Below are positions 10,619-21,360 of a stretch of DNA of 64,000 nucleotides, one piece after another. Where the stretch lies: NCBI GenBank assembly GCA_009746045.1, contig RPFO01000015.1, positions 2,778,932 through 2,842,931 of the forward strand, written 5' to 3'. Each line of letters begins with the position of its first letter. Positions within the stretch are counted from its first letter, which is position 1. The translations under genes and the position numbers were made by a program. The stretch comes from Mesostigma viride. Lineage: Eukaryota; Streptophyta; Mesostigmatophyceae; Mesostigmatales; Mesostigmataceae. Below the pieces are notes generated by a model. That model was not told where the DNA came from. It was given only the letters and a program-made list of their open reading frames with translations, and searched no databases.

Positions 10619-13600
10619 ATGGAGGAACAAGGCCTTGACGACTTCCTCATGGAGGGCTGGGCCGATGAGTACCGAACTGGGCCTGAGGCAGCTATGGAAT
10701 TCGCCCGGAATTTCGATGCTGCTGCAAACAGAGTACATTTGGAGACGCCTTTATACCCAGGATCTAACGTTCCAGCTGTTGTGGCGGCCCTACAATTGCT
10801 AACGCAATGGGGCCAAGGAGGTTGTACTCGGAAGTTCGCGGACGCACAGCTGGCCCTTTTTAGTTCTCTCCTACCACCTGGCAATGTCTTGCCGGCTTCT
10901 GTTGAGGCGGCTAGACGCCTGTTGCGAGACTTGGGCTTGACGTATAAAGTATACGATGCGTGCAAGTGTGACGATTATGTTTACAAAGATAAGGATCTCC
11001 AGCAGTGCCCAAAGTGCGCCGAACCTCGTTATGAGATATACACAGACACAGACGGCATGGTGATTAATACGAGGAAGCCCTATCGGCAAGTCAGAGTTTT
11101 TTCTTTGCTGGACAGGGTTCGGGGCTGGTTCAGAATGGAGAAGATGTCAATGGCACTGAGGTATGCAGGAGAGAAAGAAAACAAGGATGCAGATTCGCCG
11201 ACGCGGACTGTCGACGGAGTCAAAGGTTCGTAATCCATAGCCTCTACATCTGGCCATTGCTTGTTTTTTTTTATCTTTGCTTGCCGATAGAGTTACACAA
11301 CGCCGCGTTACTTTGGTATGTAGAGCTAGAACGTTAGTAACCCTGAATCTTGCTATTGAATCTTGCCTGGCAAGGTCAGTGTCGTGTTAAGTGATGTATC
11401 TGTATTTCTTACCGTTGCTTCAATGCATTCTCTGTGGTTTGTTCTTTCCTTGCCTGTTTCTTTTTGCAGACTGTCCGGCTGTACAACATGTAAAAAATCT
11501 TTACCCGCAGTTTCGTACTGAGCTGCGTAATCTTATATTCGGGATGGCGGTTGACGGAGTGTGTCCGCGTAGCTTTATGGGAAACTATTCTTGCTGGCCA
11601 GCTTTTATGGCTTGCTACAATTTACCTGAGTGGGTATTTGTCAACAAGAACTTCTCACCTATGGTTCTGCTGATAAGTGCCGCCAAGGGCAAGGCTCCAA
11701 AAAGAATGCAGGTGTACTGGGAGTTGGCGGTTGATGAGCTTGTGGCGATGTGGAATGGTTTTTATGTATGCGACATCGTGGATGACCAGGGCGGCCAGTT
11801 ACAACCTGTGCGCCTGCAGGCGCTCCTACTGTGGGTAATCCACGACTACCCAGCTTTTGCAAAGTCACTAAACATCCCAGATGCTGGATACTGCGGCTGC
11901 ATGTTACATGGGCCAGAATGGGAAGCAACTTTTTTTTCCAATGGGAAGCTTGTGTACTTAGGGCACTCTACGCTTTTGAAGGAAGGTGACCCTGCGCGAC
12001 CATCCGGGACTGGAGCTGCCCCTCCAGAAATGGATTATGATGGGTACCTGAAATATTGTCGGGAAGAGTTGGGGGTGCAACCTGAAATATTCGGCAAGCT
12101 GCCGTACTGGACCAAGCTGTTAATTCGACATCTGGTGGATGAATTTCACCTTGGCCCGAACTGCCTGCTCCGGATAGTCAACTGCACCAGCGGTAAGTAG
12201 CACGCGACAGTGTTCTTTTTTTTTCTAGTGTGCAGTTTGTAAACTTTGTCATATGCAAGGGACAAATTTTTGTTACATACTTGTTGATTGATTATTGATT
12301 GTGCGTTTCGTTGATATTGTGTTGTCCTTTGTGGCCTTTTTTATTATGTGCAGGGAAAGCTCATACCGCTGCTGTTCGAGCAAGGCTGCAACAACTGGGC
12401 CTTAATCAGGAGCTCTGGGTTACCACGGAAGAGGTGGAGAAAGTGGCGAAGAACGGTGTCCGGACAATAAGCATTAAAAAAAACTCTCGACATCCACCAT
12501 GTCAACTCACGTCGGAGGAGAAAGCGGCCACCCGTGGTATGTCTGTGGATGTGTATATGCTTTTTTATTGGAATTGGTTTGGATGTTGTTTGTTGGTATT
12601 TTATATAAAGTGTTTCATGTTGTCATCTGCCAAGATTGCTTAATTGCTGTGTTGGTCCATAGATCCCATGACGTAGTCCACTGTCATTAGAGGTTTCTGT
12701 GTACCACATCAAACCAAGTGCCCTTGTTAGGGTAAACATGTTGCTTGTAAGACTTCCTTTCATTTTTTCAATAACTATTTATGGGGTTAGTGTCAGGATT
12801 TGCCGGAGCATTTGGGCTGACAGTGTTTGGCCACTCTGAGAATTCGCCTCTGACATAATTTTCTAATCAAATTGTCAATGTGATCGTTTACATCTGTGTA
12901 TCATACCATGTTTCTGTTGAATGCAGAGGTGGAAAAGGCGTTCGACCGCCTCCCAGACTATGTGCCTGGGCGGTACCACGGACTAGCCGCTGACGGGAAA
13001 AGCGATGAGACGATGAAAACAAGTGACAAGAACAAGTACTTGTGCTTGTTGTTGCCGGTCGTGTTGCGCAATCGTTTGCATCCGGATGCCCGCGCGGCAT
13101 TTGTCCAGCTGTCTGTGGCCTTTAATGCTGTATTTTCAGCAAGGTGCCTCACTCAATCGCAGTTAGTCGAAGTGGGCGAAATGATGGTGCGTGCGGTGGT
13201 AGCATTAGAGTGTGTTATGCCAGCGTCAGAAATGTCAAGATCGGTCCATGCTGCATCTCACTTGGCGGAACAGATCCGGTATGCTGGCCTGCCTGATGGC
13301 CGGAGCATGACATGGGGTGAGCGCCAAATGGCGGTGATTACTTCTGGGCCATTGTCAAACAAGAACGTGGAATGCTCCATGGGGAACTTCTTCATGGACT
13401 TCGAGGCATTGAACATCCTGAGCTACTTCACGCGCCAGACTGTGTGGGTAAGTTTTTTAAACAAACTTCGTGTTTGCTTGGCTGCATGCACATTTCCCAT
13501 GTTTCAGCGAGTGTTTCTAGCAGGTTAAGTGTATGCAAAACATGTACTTACGTTCTTTTTTTTCTATTTGGTTCATGTGTTTTTTTTTTCAGGGTCAAGG

Positions 13601-15330
13601 CTTCCCGTCTGTGTGGGACATTCTGGAAACTGATCCGTCCAAGTGTATTATGCCGAGCAAGCGCTTTCGTCAACAAGCATATACTCTCTCTGAGGTCGAG
13701 CAGCTTGAGGCCTTACAGTTACTCCTGGAATTTGCACTTCAGCATGCAACATACGAGCCCGGATATGGAATTGAATTCTGGTGAGTTTCTTGTAGAAACC
13801 GATGCTACATTTGTACACCCTCGCATTGGCCATTTTAATTCAGTTCAGCCGAAAGGAGGGTGTAATCTTGCAACGCATGTACATAGGATTATCATATGTT
13901 TCCTGCATTCTTCTGATTTGCTTACTCGTGCTTAATGTGGTTGATTTTCTAGATTTCACAGTGACATTCTTATGTCCTTGTCTACACGCAATATCTGGTT
14001 GTGCATGCAATGATGAAGATGCTTTTTTTCACTATGTTGATAATTGTATGAAGTGGGACAACTATGTTTAATTGTATGTTTAATTGATTTTGCAATGTGA
14101 TGTACGTTATTCGCCTTTGTCACTTGCAGGCGTCGGCTCGTTCACGTTGGCAACCTGGCGTGGTTGAAGCAATGGATCACGCAAAACCAGGAGCCACGCC
14201 TCCCCACGATGATTACGGCGGCGGTGTGTGGCATGGAGCCTGCTTGTGACGAGCATGACTCAATCCACATCAATGGCAGCAATTACCGAACTGCAGTCGC
14301 CGACCTTCGACAAACTGTTCGCCATCGCAACTCGGGAGTAATGGTTTATGGTAAAGAGGGGGTTAGGTATGGCCGCATCACACACATTCTGCATAGTTTC
14401 CTCCGTGCCCCGACGGAAGGATGGAGTAGGCAAGTTCTTTTAAAGGTCGCTCTGTTTGATGTCGGTTCTGTGAAAGAGCTCCCTTTAGAGGGATTGACGC
14501 TTATACCTTTAGGGGAGCGAGCGCCCAAGCAGGATGCTTTAGTCCTTCCCGGGAGTGTATGTTCAGTTGGTTTTGTAGTTGATCCAGAGTATGCACCTGA
14601 GATAGCCATCGTGCACTGTAAATTGCCGTGGCAAATGGTAAAGGAAACGTGTAGTGCAGCCCAGCATGTATTATCCCGTGCTGCAGGTGCTCAGCTGAGA
14701 ACCACAGACGTGTATGCTGATATGAACCTGCAGCGCAAGGTGACACTGTGTGTTAAGCGAAGAGACATGACAACACGAGGTCGTTCACAAGGTAATCGCA
14801 CTGCACCCATAGATCCACAAGCAACCACTGCACGCATGGCTGCGGAGCCACAAGCAACCACTGCACCTAATCGCTCACGTGGCAAGCGCACTGTTGGCAC
14901 ATTGGTAGAGCCACAAGCAACCACTGCACCAAGTCGCTCACGTGGCAAGCGCACTGTTGGCACATTGGTAGAGCCACAAGCAACCACTGCACCAAGTCGC
15001 TCACGTGGCAAGCGCACTGTTGGCACATTGGTAGAACCACAAGCAACCACTGCACCAAGCCGCTCGCGTGGCAAGCGCACTGCGGACACATTGGTAGAAA
15101 CACACACAGCCGCTGCACCAAACCGCTCGCGTGGCAATAGCATTGCTGGCAAGTCCATGGCAGCGGCTAGTGGCAGCGCATCAAGCCCTGATGACATTGC
15201 TAGTGATTTGTCGCTGAGCAGCGACGGTGAGGCATGCATTCCCACACAAAGGAGAAGTGAGAGGCAACGTGTGGTAGTAAATTATGCGGACTCTGACAGT
15301 GCTGCATACACTGATGAGGAGTGGGATTGA
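10619..15330 (+). CDS. CACTA/EnSpm TNP2-type transposase, six exons, about 1140 residues
   Basis: Exons 10619-11225, 11470-12192, 12354-12536, 12927-13447, 13593-13780 and 14130-15330 join at GT-AG sites into an unbroken frame of 3423 nt. Exon 1 holds YDACKCDD...CPKC, matching the Cys-rich segment before the TNP2 domain, and RVFSLLDRVRGWF. Exon 2 carries the transposase hallmarks MAVDG, SCWPAFMACYNLPEW and the ALLLWVIHDYPAF segment. Exons 3-4 match the DUF4218 region that follows TNP2 in plant elements (LLPVVLRNRL, VHAASHLAEQI). The last exon has a basic tail with 21-residue repeats containing QATTAPSRSRGKR. The protein would cut at the element ends in the nucleus. The ATG at 10619 sits in a good context and no upstream ATG shares the frame. 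Confidence 0.88.
14815..15140. repeat. 63-bp tandem repeat in the transposase C-terminus
   Basis: Four near-identical copies plus partial ones of a 63-bp unit (GCAACCACTGCACCAAGTCG...) encode 21-residue basic repeats. The middle copies are almost identical, so the array is young or homogenised. The repeats may be a DNA-binding or nuclear-retention tail; that is inference. Confidence 0.85.
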
Positions 15331-15347
15331 TTATATTCCTAATATAA

Positions 15348-15368
15348 TGTAATGATGGATTGATGTAA
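15348..15368 (+). terminator. UGUAA poly(A) signals after the CACTA transposase
   Basis: TGTAA occurs at 15348-15352 and 15364-15368, 18-38 bases after the stop codon. UGUAA is the main polyadenylation signal of chlorophyte green algae; no AATAAA lies nearby. Similar TGTAA motifs follow the pol frames of C (37518) and D (43914) and lie in the A LTR (61991). Confidence 0.5.
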
Positions 15369-15504
15369 CTTTTTGTGTGCTTGTCACACTTATATTTATT
15401 TATTTCCAATGAACATGTGTGTCAACTGCATCATTTCTGCATCCACATATAATGCATAAGTGTCCTGTCTTCATGCACTTGAGAGTTCTCAAGTGTCATG
15501 CTCA

Positions 15505-15612
15505 GTGTCCTGATTTTCCTGATTTTTTGTGCCATGCTAAGTGTCCTGATTTTCCTGATTTTTTGTGCCATGCTAAGTGTCCTGATTTTCCTGATTTTTT
15601 TCTGATTCAGCG
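15505..15612. repeat. 36-bp tandem repeat, three units, in the right CACTA subterminal region
   Basis: Three head-to-tail units of TGTCCTGATTTTCCTGATTT plus a TGCCATGCTAAG spacer. The core TCCTGA is shared with the subterminal motif of the element. Confidence 0.85.
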
Positions 15613-15649
15613 GGAAAAATCTCAAGATCTTGAGATTTTTTGTGTTGTT

Positions 15650-15920
15650 TCGACATTTTTCTCAGGATCTCAGGATTTTCTCAGGATTCTCAGTGTTTCT
15701 CAGTGTTTCGCGAGACGCATCTCAGGCACTTCTCAGGACTCTCAGGAGGAAGTCCTGATATAATATCAGGATTCCTGAGAAAATCTCAGTTTTTCTCAGG
15801 ATTTCTCAGGACATCTTGAGAAAAAAATCAGGATATCTCAGGAAATCCTGAGAAAATCTCAGGAATCCTGAGATTTTTCTCAGGAAATCTCAGGATTCCT
15901 GAGAAAAATCTCAGAACCCG
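15650..15920. repeat. right subterminal repeats of the CACTA element
   Basis: Many TCTCAGGA units, with TCCTGAGA in the other orientation, crowd the last 270 bp before the right TIR, mirroring 5700-6090. Confidence 0.85.
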
Positions 15921-15931
15921 ACTTCCTAGTG

Positions 15932-17467
15932 TAGTACTCAGTTCCCTCTGCCTCTTAGGTGTCTTTTGGACCTTACGAGGTTTCCCCACAACACGGTAAG
16001 CATGGCATGACATGGCATGCTCCCCAAGGGACGCCTCATACACAATTGCACGGCCGGGGCTGTCGCGCAGCACTGCAGGCAGCAACAGCCTGCCATGGGT
16101 ATTGCACGTAACCATGAGGAATCCAAAGCCTCTATTACAAACACGCACAAGGATCATGCATTATAATGATAGGTGTGACCTTCCAAGCGCTAAGCTTCAC
16201 TCACATAGCCCCAATATCTACGTTGTTACGGTATATTCTGACAGGGGTATGCTGCCGTGGCAGTAGATGAACAGCACATGGCGAGATATACAAGCATAAC
16301 TGGACACCATTTGCACTGTCTTCTAGACCTCTAGCTTGATTTTAAGCTTTGCAAGGGTTGCCTGAGACATGGCCAGCATGGCTGGAACTGCCATGCTTCT
16401 TATGGAAAGCAAACACGTCTACACGGTGGGGGCCAGCCGCAGAGCACTGCACGAAGTAATATAGCCTGCCTTACGTCACCTCGGCACTAGGCGCCGATAG
16501 GCAGCTAAAAACTGGCGATATCACAAGCAAATCGATGCCATTCCCTTTCTACCACCACGACGCACTTACCTTTCACACCCCTCACACCCGGGATCACTAA
16601 GCACGCATATGCGTTGGCGCTGAACGTGGCTGCATCAGAAAAGCTGTTCAAGCTCGGCGTTTTCAAGTTGTCCGGAAGCGATGCAGCCCACTAATCTGGC
16701 CGGACAGACGCTCCATGCGTCGTCCATTGACGTATGAAAGCGGCTGCAGCGGCCTCACCAGCGCTGTTCGCATAATTGCGCTCCCATATCTGGGGGCGCG
16801 CGCGCGTTTATTGTCCGCAACCCAGTTTTTCCTAGCTAAAAACACCCCTTCCTCTACCTATGGATTCACGACAAAAGGCTCGCATATAACCAGCGCCCCT
16901 TTAGTCACGGCTGCCCCAACATCCCCCCCGCCGATCCGCTAGTCTCCTTCCCAACATTTCGAAGCATCGTCCTGCTGGCAGGCGCACTATCAACGCCATC
17001 TACGCCCCATCTGAACTTCACTAACCTGGCATTCAGCACACAAATAACGACCCCACGAATTTATAAATCGACTTTTGACACATTTAGCGGTCGGGCTAGC
17101 TTCAAGGATAATTTATCTGCCCAACGCGCTCCATACTGCTCGAAATGATGCACGAACGTGGCCATACGGTCCATTTTACTCGAGGCCGCCATGGTCGTGC
17201 ATTCGTGAAAATTCCTCGTCCCGTTGCACGAAAGTGGCCAAAATAGGTACTTTTCCACCTCACGTATTTTTCAGTAACCGTCGACCCCTGTCGACCCCAA
17301 CGGGTCAGGACGCTCAGCACATGTACCAGATTCGCGCCACTGGGGCCGGACGACCCATAGGACCGGTCCTTCCCGCCAAAATACCGTACTTTGTGAGATC
17401 TTGGTGAAAAAGGCCTCAATTGAGCCAAAAGGCCTCAATTGAGGCCTCTGGACACTGGTCGACTAGG
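15932..17467. other. right arm of the outer TIR transposon, no gene seen
   Basis: About 1.5 kb separate the CACTA end from the right TIR of the host transposon. It includes the second copy of the flanking direct repeat (16154-16294) and two copies of the GGCCTCAATTGA palindrome unit near 17410-17452. Open frames here are short and have no recognisable domain. Confidence 0.55.
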
Positions 17468-17734
17468 GGCCGAGAGCTCGCCTGGGTCTGTGGTTTTTGT
17501 TAATGCTGCAGGCTTCGCTGACGCCGACGCCGAGGCAGACTGGCGCGCAGTCGAGTATACAGTCGCAGACTTTGCGGCAAGCTGCAATGCAGTTCACCCT
17601 TCTCCCTTCACCCCTGCCGCTGGCCTCCTCGCGTTGGTTGGAGGAAGGTAATTCTCCGTCCTTTGACATTGACAATACCTTGGCACGATACCTAGCACTC
17701 CAGGTGGTGTTGGTTGGCCATCTCACCATCCCGT
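17468..17734 (+). pseudogene. RNase H to integrase linker fragment of copy A1
   Basis: A1 homology resumes with the segment matching A2 at 59040-59290 (VVFVNAAG..., then FDID). Reading frames are broken. The fragment is limited on the left by the outer transposon and on the right by a small TIR element. Confidence 0.7.
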
Positions 17735-18503
17735 TTCGTTTAAGTGGCCAGCCGGAGCGGCTGCTTAGGTTTTAGCGGGCAAGTGTTCGAAGCGCGTCAT
17801 TGGTGAATTACTCGGGAACTTGGGTTTCCCCGCGAAACTCCAACCGCACGTTCAGATTTCCAAATCTCAAGTAAAGTTCGGCGCAACTTTCTGAACGGGG
17901 GCAGTTGACGAGCAGCATTCCTCCGGACGAATGAATTGCGTTCCATACTTGCGCAAAATTTTGAAAGGTAGCTTGCGTGCAGCCCTACTAAAATTTGCGC
18001 GCACGTTCAGATTTCCAAATCTCAAGTAAATTTCGGCGGAACATTCTGAACGGGGGTAGTTGGCGGGCAGCGTTCCTCCAGACGAATTAAATGCGTTCCA
18101 TACTAGCGCAAAATTTTGAAAGGTAGCTTGCGTGCAGCCCTACTAAAATTTGCGCAAAGTGTGGGACTGAAAATTCGTAACGGAAACTTTTTGGTAGTTG
18201 CCGTCACTTCCTCTTGTGCAAACGTGTGGGAGTGAAAATTCGTAACGGAAACTTTTTGGTAGTTGCCGTCACTTCATTTTGCGCGAGTGTTGGGCTGAAA
18301 ATTCGTAACGGAAACTTTTTGGTAGTTGCCGTCACTTCCTTTGGTTCGACTGAAAATTCGCTGAAATTCGCTGAATTCGTACCGTAGCCTAATTTTTAGT
18401 ACCTCGAAGTGACGGGGCACCTAAAAATTTGCCCACAAGTACACTTGGCAGCGCGCTCACTGGGAAAAATTGTACAGCCGCTCCGGCTGGCCACTTGAAC
18501 GAA
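17735..18503. mobile_element. 0.77-kb non-autonomous TIR element inside A1
   Basis: The 28-bp ends are inverted copies with one mismatch: left starts TCGTTTAAGTGGCCAGCCGG at 17736, right is the inverse ending at 18502. A1 homology continues on both sides. The interior has no open frame of note. It contains two tandem 155-bp units (from 17845 and 18000) and three units of about 63 bp (about 18152-18345) containing GAAAATTCGTAACGG. I could not identify a target duplication, so the superfamily is open. Confidence 0.8.
17845..18345. repeat. two tandem repeat arrays inside the small TIR element
   Basis: Array 1 is a 155-bp unit present twice (17845-17999, 18000-18154), containing TTCAGATTTCCAAATCTCAA and CAAAATTTTGAAAGGTAGCT. 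Array 2 is a 62-64 bp unit present three times, containing GGAAACTTTTTGGTAGTTGC. Confidence 0.85.
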
Positions 18504-19320
18504 TTGTAATGCAGTGGAATGCAACATGGGTGATGTGTGGCTCGATGGGCGTGTGTTGGAGCAGGTCCAAGGGATAGCTCTCACCCCAACCCCTGCATGT
18601 TGATTGGTCCTCAGCCCAGCGTGACGCTGAGTTGAATAGGGTGCAACATAGGGCGGTCACCTACTCGTGGGATGCCGGGGTCCTCCACAAAATGCTCGGC
18701 AAGCGCAAAGTGGTGGTGCCGCCGCCTCACAAGCGGGTCGCCATCATCCAGCAAGTCCATGAGCGGTATGGCCACCTGGGTGGTAACCGCACTTTGGCGC
18801 TAGTGCGCGCCTCTTATCATGGTGGAACGGCATGCGTGCCACAGTCGCGCAGGTCGTCGCTAGCTGCGCGCAGTGTGCCCGGGTGAAGGCCAGGTTCAAT
18901 GTGGACCACGATGCGAAAGAATTGATGAGCCTACCCATCAGAGGGCTCTTCTACCGCTGGCACGTAGACCTGTGTGGGCCCTTTGATGAAAGTGCAGATG
19001 GCCACAAGTATGTCATGGTGTGTGTCGAAAGTTTTAGCAAGTGGGTCGAGCTCATCCCCATTGCTGACAAGCAGGCCGCCACCACCGCCAAGCACTTCGC
19101 CGACATCATCGCCAGGTTTGGCGCCCCCGCGGAGGTGGTCACCGACCAGGGCGGGGAGTTTCGGGGGGAATTTCAGGAATTGTTGGATGCATGTCTCATT
19201 GATCACCGTCGCACTTCTCGGGAGCATCCTCAGGCCAATGGTTTGGCTGAGAGATTGGTGCAGACTGTCAAGCAGGCTTTGCGCAAGTGGAGCCTGCAGT
19301 CAGCATCATTCACTATGTGA
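18504..19320 (+). pseudogene. integrase N-terminal zinc domain and DDE core of copy A1
   Basis: Two frames cover the integrase. The first (18632-18886) has HERYGHLGGNRTLALVRAS of the HHCC zinc domain; the second (18832-19320) has the CAQC end of that domain and the DDE core: HVDLCGPF, VVTDQGGEFRGEF and the REHPQANGLAERL segment with the catalytic Glu. The frame ends at TGA (19318-19320), where A2 reads on. A 68-bp stretch around the Glu codon is identical to A2, although flanking sequence differs at many sites. Confidence 0.85.
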
Positions 19321-19344
19321 GATCGTGAACTGGCGTGGATAGCC

Positions 19345-20073
19345 ATGGGTTACCGAATGTCACCCCAGGAGTCGCTCGCCTGTTTCTCCCCGTATTTCCT
19401 GTTGTTTGGGCGCGCACCCTTGCTCCCCACGGAGGCGCAGAGTGCACACCCCACCCCTATGGGGTTTGACAACGCCAGTCAGTTTCTGGCTGAGGTGACC
19501 GCACGGGCGGCTACTTTCCGCAAGGTTATGCCCATCGCCATGAACAACTTGTTCATCGCCCAGCATAGAGATACCCTGCGCTACGCTCAGCGCCAGGGGG
19601 GCGCTTACATGGCCCGTCAGCTGCATTTTCGTCCGGGGCAGTTCGTCTTTCTCCGCACGCAGCTGACCGACACTCTTGGCGTGACTGCGGGGCCGACCGT
19701 CTTGCAGATCGTCGCCATCAAGCCATCTGGGGTCGCCATTTTGGAGGGCGTCAACGGCAGTCGCACCACCGATAACGTAAGCAACCTCAGTCCGTGTTCG
19801 TTGCCCAACTTATTGCCTGACCTCGCCCCGCACACGGCCAGGCGGGTCAAGGACGCACAGTGTCAGGTTTGCCATCGCGTAGACCAGGGGGATACCATGT
19901 TGCTGTGTGATCACTGTAATTGTGGGTGGCACATGCACTGCTTGCAGCCAGCGCTCACCACCGTGCCAGCGGGCCAGTGGTTTTGCCCAGTTTGTGTCGC
20001 TGCCCGTTTCGCAACCAGTAGCGTCACCATTTCCTTAGCTGCTGTGGTGTTGGCACGGTCGCTGGCCATGTGA
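19345..20073 (+). pseudogene. integrase C-terminus and PHD finger of copy A1
   Basis: A 242-codon frame starts just after the break and covers the C-terminal integrase part (SPYFLLFGRAPLLPTEAQ, RFRPGQ-like segment), ending with a PHD finger. The cysteines and histidine are spaced C-x2-C, C-x2-C-x4-H-x2-C and C-x2-C (CQVC, CDHC, H, C, CPVC), about residues 173-215. PHD fingers read histone H3 tails. The domain is conserved in A2, so it belongs to the element rather than being a chance fusion. Confidence 0.85.
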
Positions 20074-20100
20074 GGAGCCATGAGAGCCAGCGAGGGGGGG

Positions 20101-20516
20101 AATCATGGGACAGGTCCTCGCCCACCCCACCGGGCATGCAGTTAAGGCACGGAGGCACGTCAGCTCAGCTCATTTGGGTTTTACCAAAGCTGAGCATGGC
20201 CAGCCGCCATGGTGGTGCCGGAGATTGTGGTACGCAGACGCGACAGCTGTCACGGACGCGAGCTATGTCATCCGGGCACCCACTATGCACATGACCGGTG
20301 ACGTGCGCAAGGAATTTGTTTTCTGCGCATTTTCGACAAAGGCTAGTGACCGGGGGGGGGACACTAGCACTTGCAGCATAAGAGCGGACGAAAGTGTACG
20401 TGCGCGCGCGCCGGGCCAGGCACAGCTGGGCGCGCAGCACTGACTTGAACGGACGGCAGCACAAGTGCGCAGCGTCGAGAGGATCATACGCGTGTTAGTG
20501 GACAGCTGGAGCTGGA
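20101..20516 (+). repeat. 3' LTR of copy A1, first part
   Basis: The LTR begins AATCATGGGACAGG immediately after a G-run (GCGAGGGGGG) that serves as polypurine tract. The same start follows the G-run in A2 (60876). The LTR is interrupted at 20516 by element B, inserted in a CTGGAG hexamer run, and resumes at 47729 after the duplicated CTGGA. Confidence 0.85.
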
Positions 20517-21100
20517 TGTTACGTCCCGGCCCAGACACACCTAGCCTGAGCTACGTAGCGAAAGACCCTCCTTGCCGGAATTAGGAATAATTCAAGGTAG
20601 TCTAAAGTAGGTTGCGCTTCACGACGTGAGTCGTGAGATATCTGGCATCACGGCTTGATGCCAAGCTAATTAGTGCACACTTATAATGGCTAGCAATACC
20701 AATTACAAATGGATAATTGCCCCGGGCTCAATGTGTAGGCGTATTCGCACTTATCATTCATCAAACCAAGAGGACGAGACTCTCGTCCTCGGACCAATTT
20801 CACCTAGGTGGGTTGCGGCGCAGATACACACCAATTCCGACTAGCCAATCCGGTTCACACATTCCACGTAGGATCCGGGCCGACATCGACCCCCAACTAT
20901 AGGATCCACGTCTAGAACCATCGTCAGACCCAGAACTGGCACGGCGCCACTGCACCGGCCCCTAAAAGGTCAACCTAGGACCCAAAATAACTAGTCCAAT
21001 TCGTACAATAGCCAATATCCATACAACTCAGTACAACAGCCACAAGGCCTTAGTAATTTATTCCATTGTTACGTCCGACCAAAAGGGCCGGGACGTAACA
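20517..21100 (-). repeat. 3' LTR of element B
   Basis: It is 584 bp with canonical TG...CA ends and a 16-bp terminal inverted repeat. A near-palindrome (GAGGACGAGACTCTCGTCCTC type) lies inside. It differs from the other LTR at about four positions, so insertion is recent in relative terms. Confidence 0.92.
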
Positions 21101-21120
21101 CTCCTCCCCCCCCACGGGGG
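21101..21120 (-). promoter_or_regulatory. polypurine tract of element B
   Basis: On the minus strand the 20 bases before the 3' LTR are a G/A-rich run (GTGGGGGGGGAGGAG), as needed for plus-strand priming in reverse transcription. Confidence 0.8.
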
Positions 21121-21360
21121 TCGGTAGTCCCTACCGTACAAAGATAGGATAGAGAAGCAAACAAGACTACTATAAGAGTACTATGTCCCGACCTCGGTTC
21201 ACCCGCAGGTCAGTAATACCAGTTCCTCTAGAGGTTGATACACAAGCCCAACCCTGACGTAGTATCCGGAACTCTGGGGAGTGGATTCCGCTATCCATCC
21301 CAAAAACTGAACTATCTACTCTAGCGTCCGCCGCTAGTGATCCGCCGCTGCTGCTGGGCC

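Larger units (their letters stand above)
5680..15931 (+). mobile_element. CACTA/EnSpm DNA transposon
   Basis: The ends are CACTAGGAAGTCGG at 5680 and its exact inverse CCGACTTCCTAGTG ending at 15931; identity extends to CTACACTAGG if flanks are included. A TA dinucleotide flanks both sides (5678-5679 and 15932-15933), a short duplication within the range seen for this superfamily. Subterminal regions hold dense TCCTGAGA repeats. Inside are a six-exon TNP2-type transposase gene on the plus strand and a divergent multi-exon gene on the minus strand, the classical two-gene CACTA plan. The intact splice frames suggest that it was recently functional. Confidence 0.9.
5426..17467. mobile_element. 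outer TIR transposon that interrupts A1 and hosts the CACTA element
   Basis: The two ends are inverted: left CCTAGTCGACCAATGTCCAG at 5426 and, reverse-complemented, the same sequence with A to G at one position ending at 17467. Both ends then carry the palindrome unit GGCCTCAATTGAGGCC. A1 homology stops at 5425 and resumes at 17468-17470. GGC flanks both sides if the TIR starts CCTAG; GGGCC (5 bp) does if it starts CTAG. Outside the inner CACTA element this transposon has only about 250 bp on the left and 1.5 kb on the right, with no recognisable gene, so it looks non-autonomous. Confidence 0.8.

Noticed and set aside
16663-17428. Short open frames in the right arm of the outer transposon
   Set aside because: Under 110 codons, on both strands, no domain and no splice-linked partners.
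17845-18345. CRISPR-like array
   Set aside because: Units are head-to-tail tandem copies without unique spacers, inside a eukaryotic TIR element.
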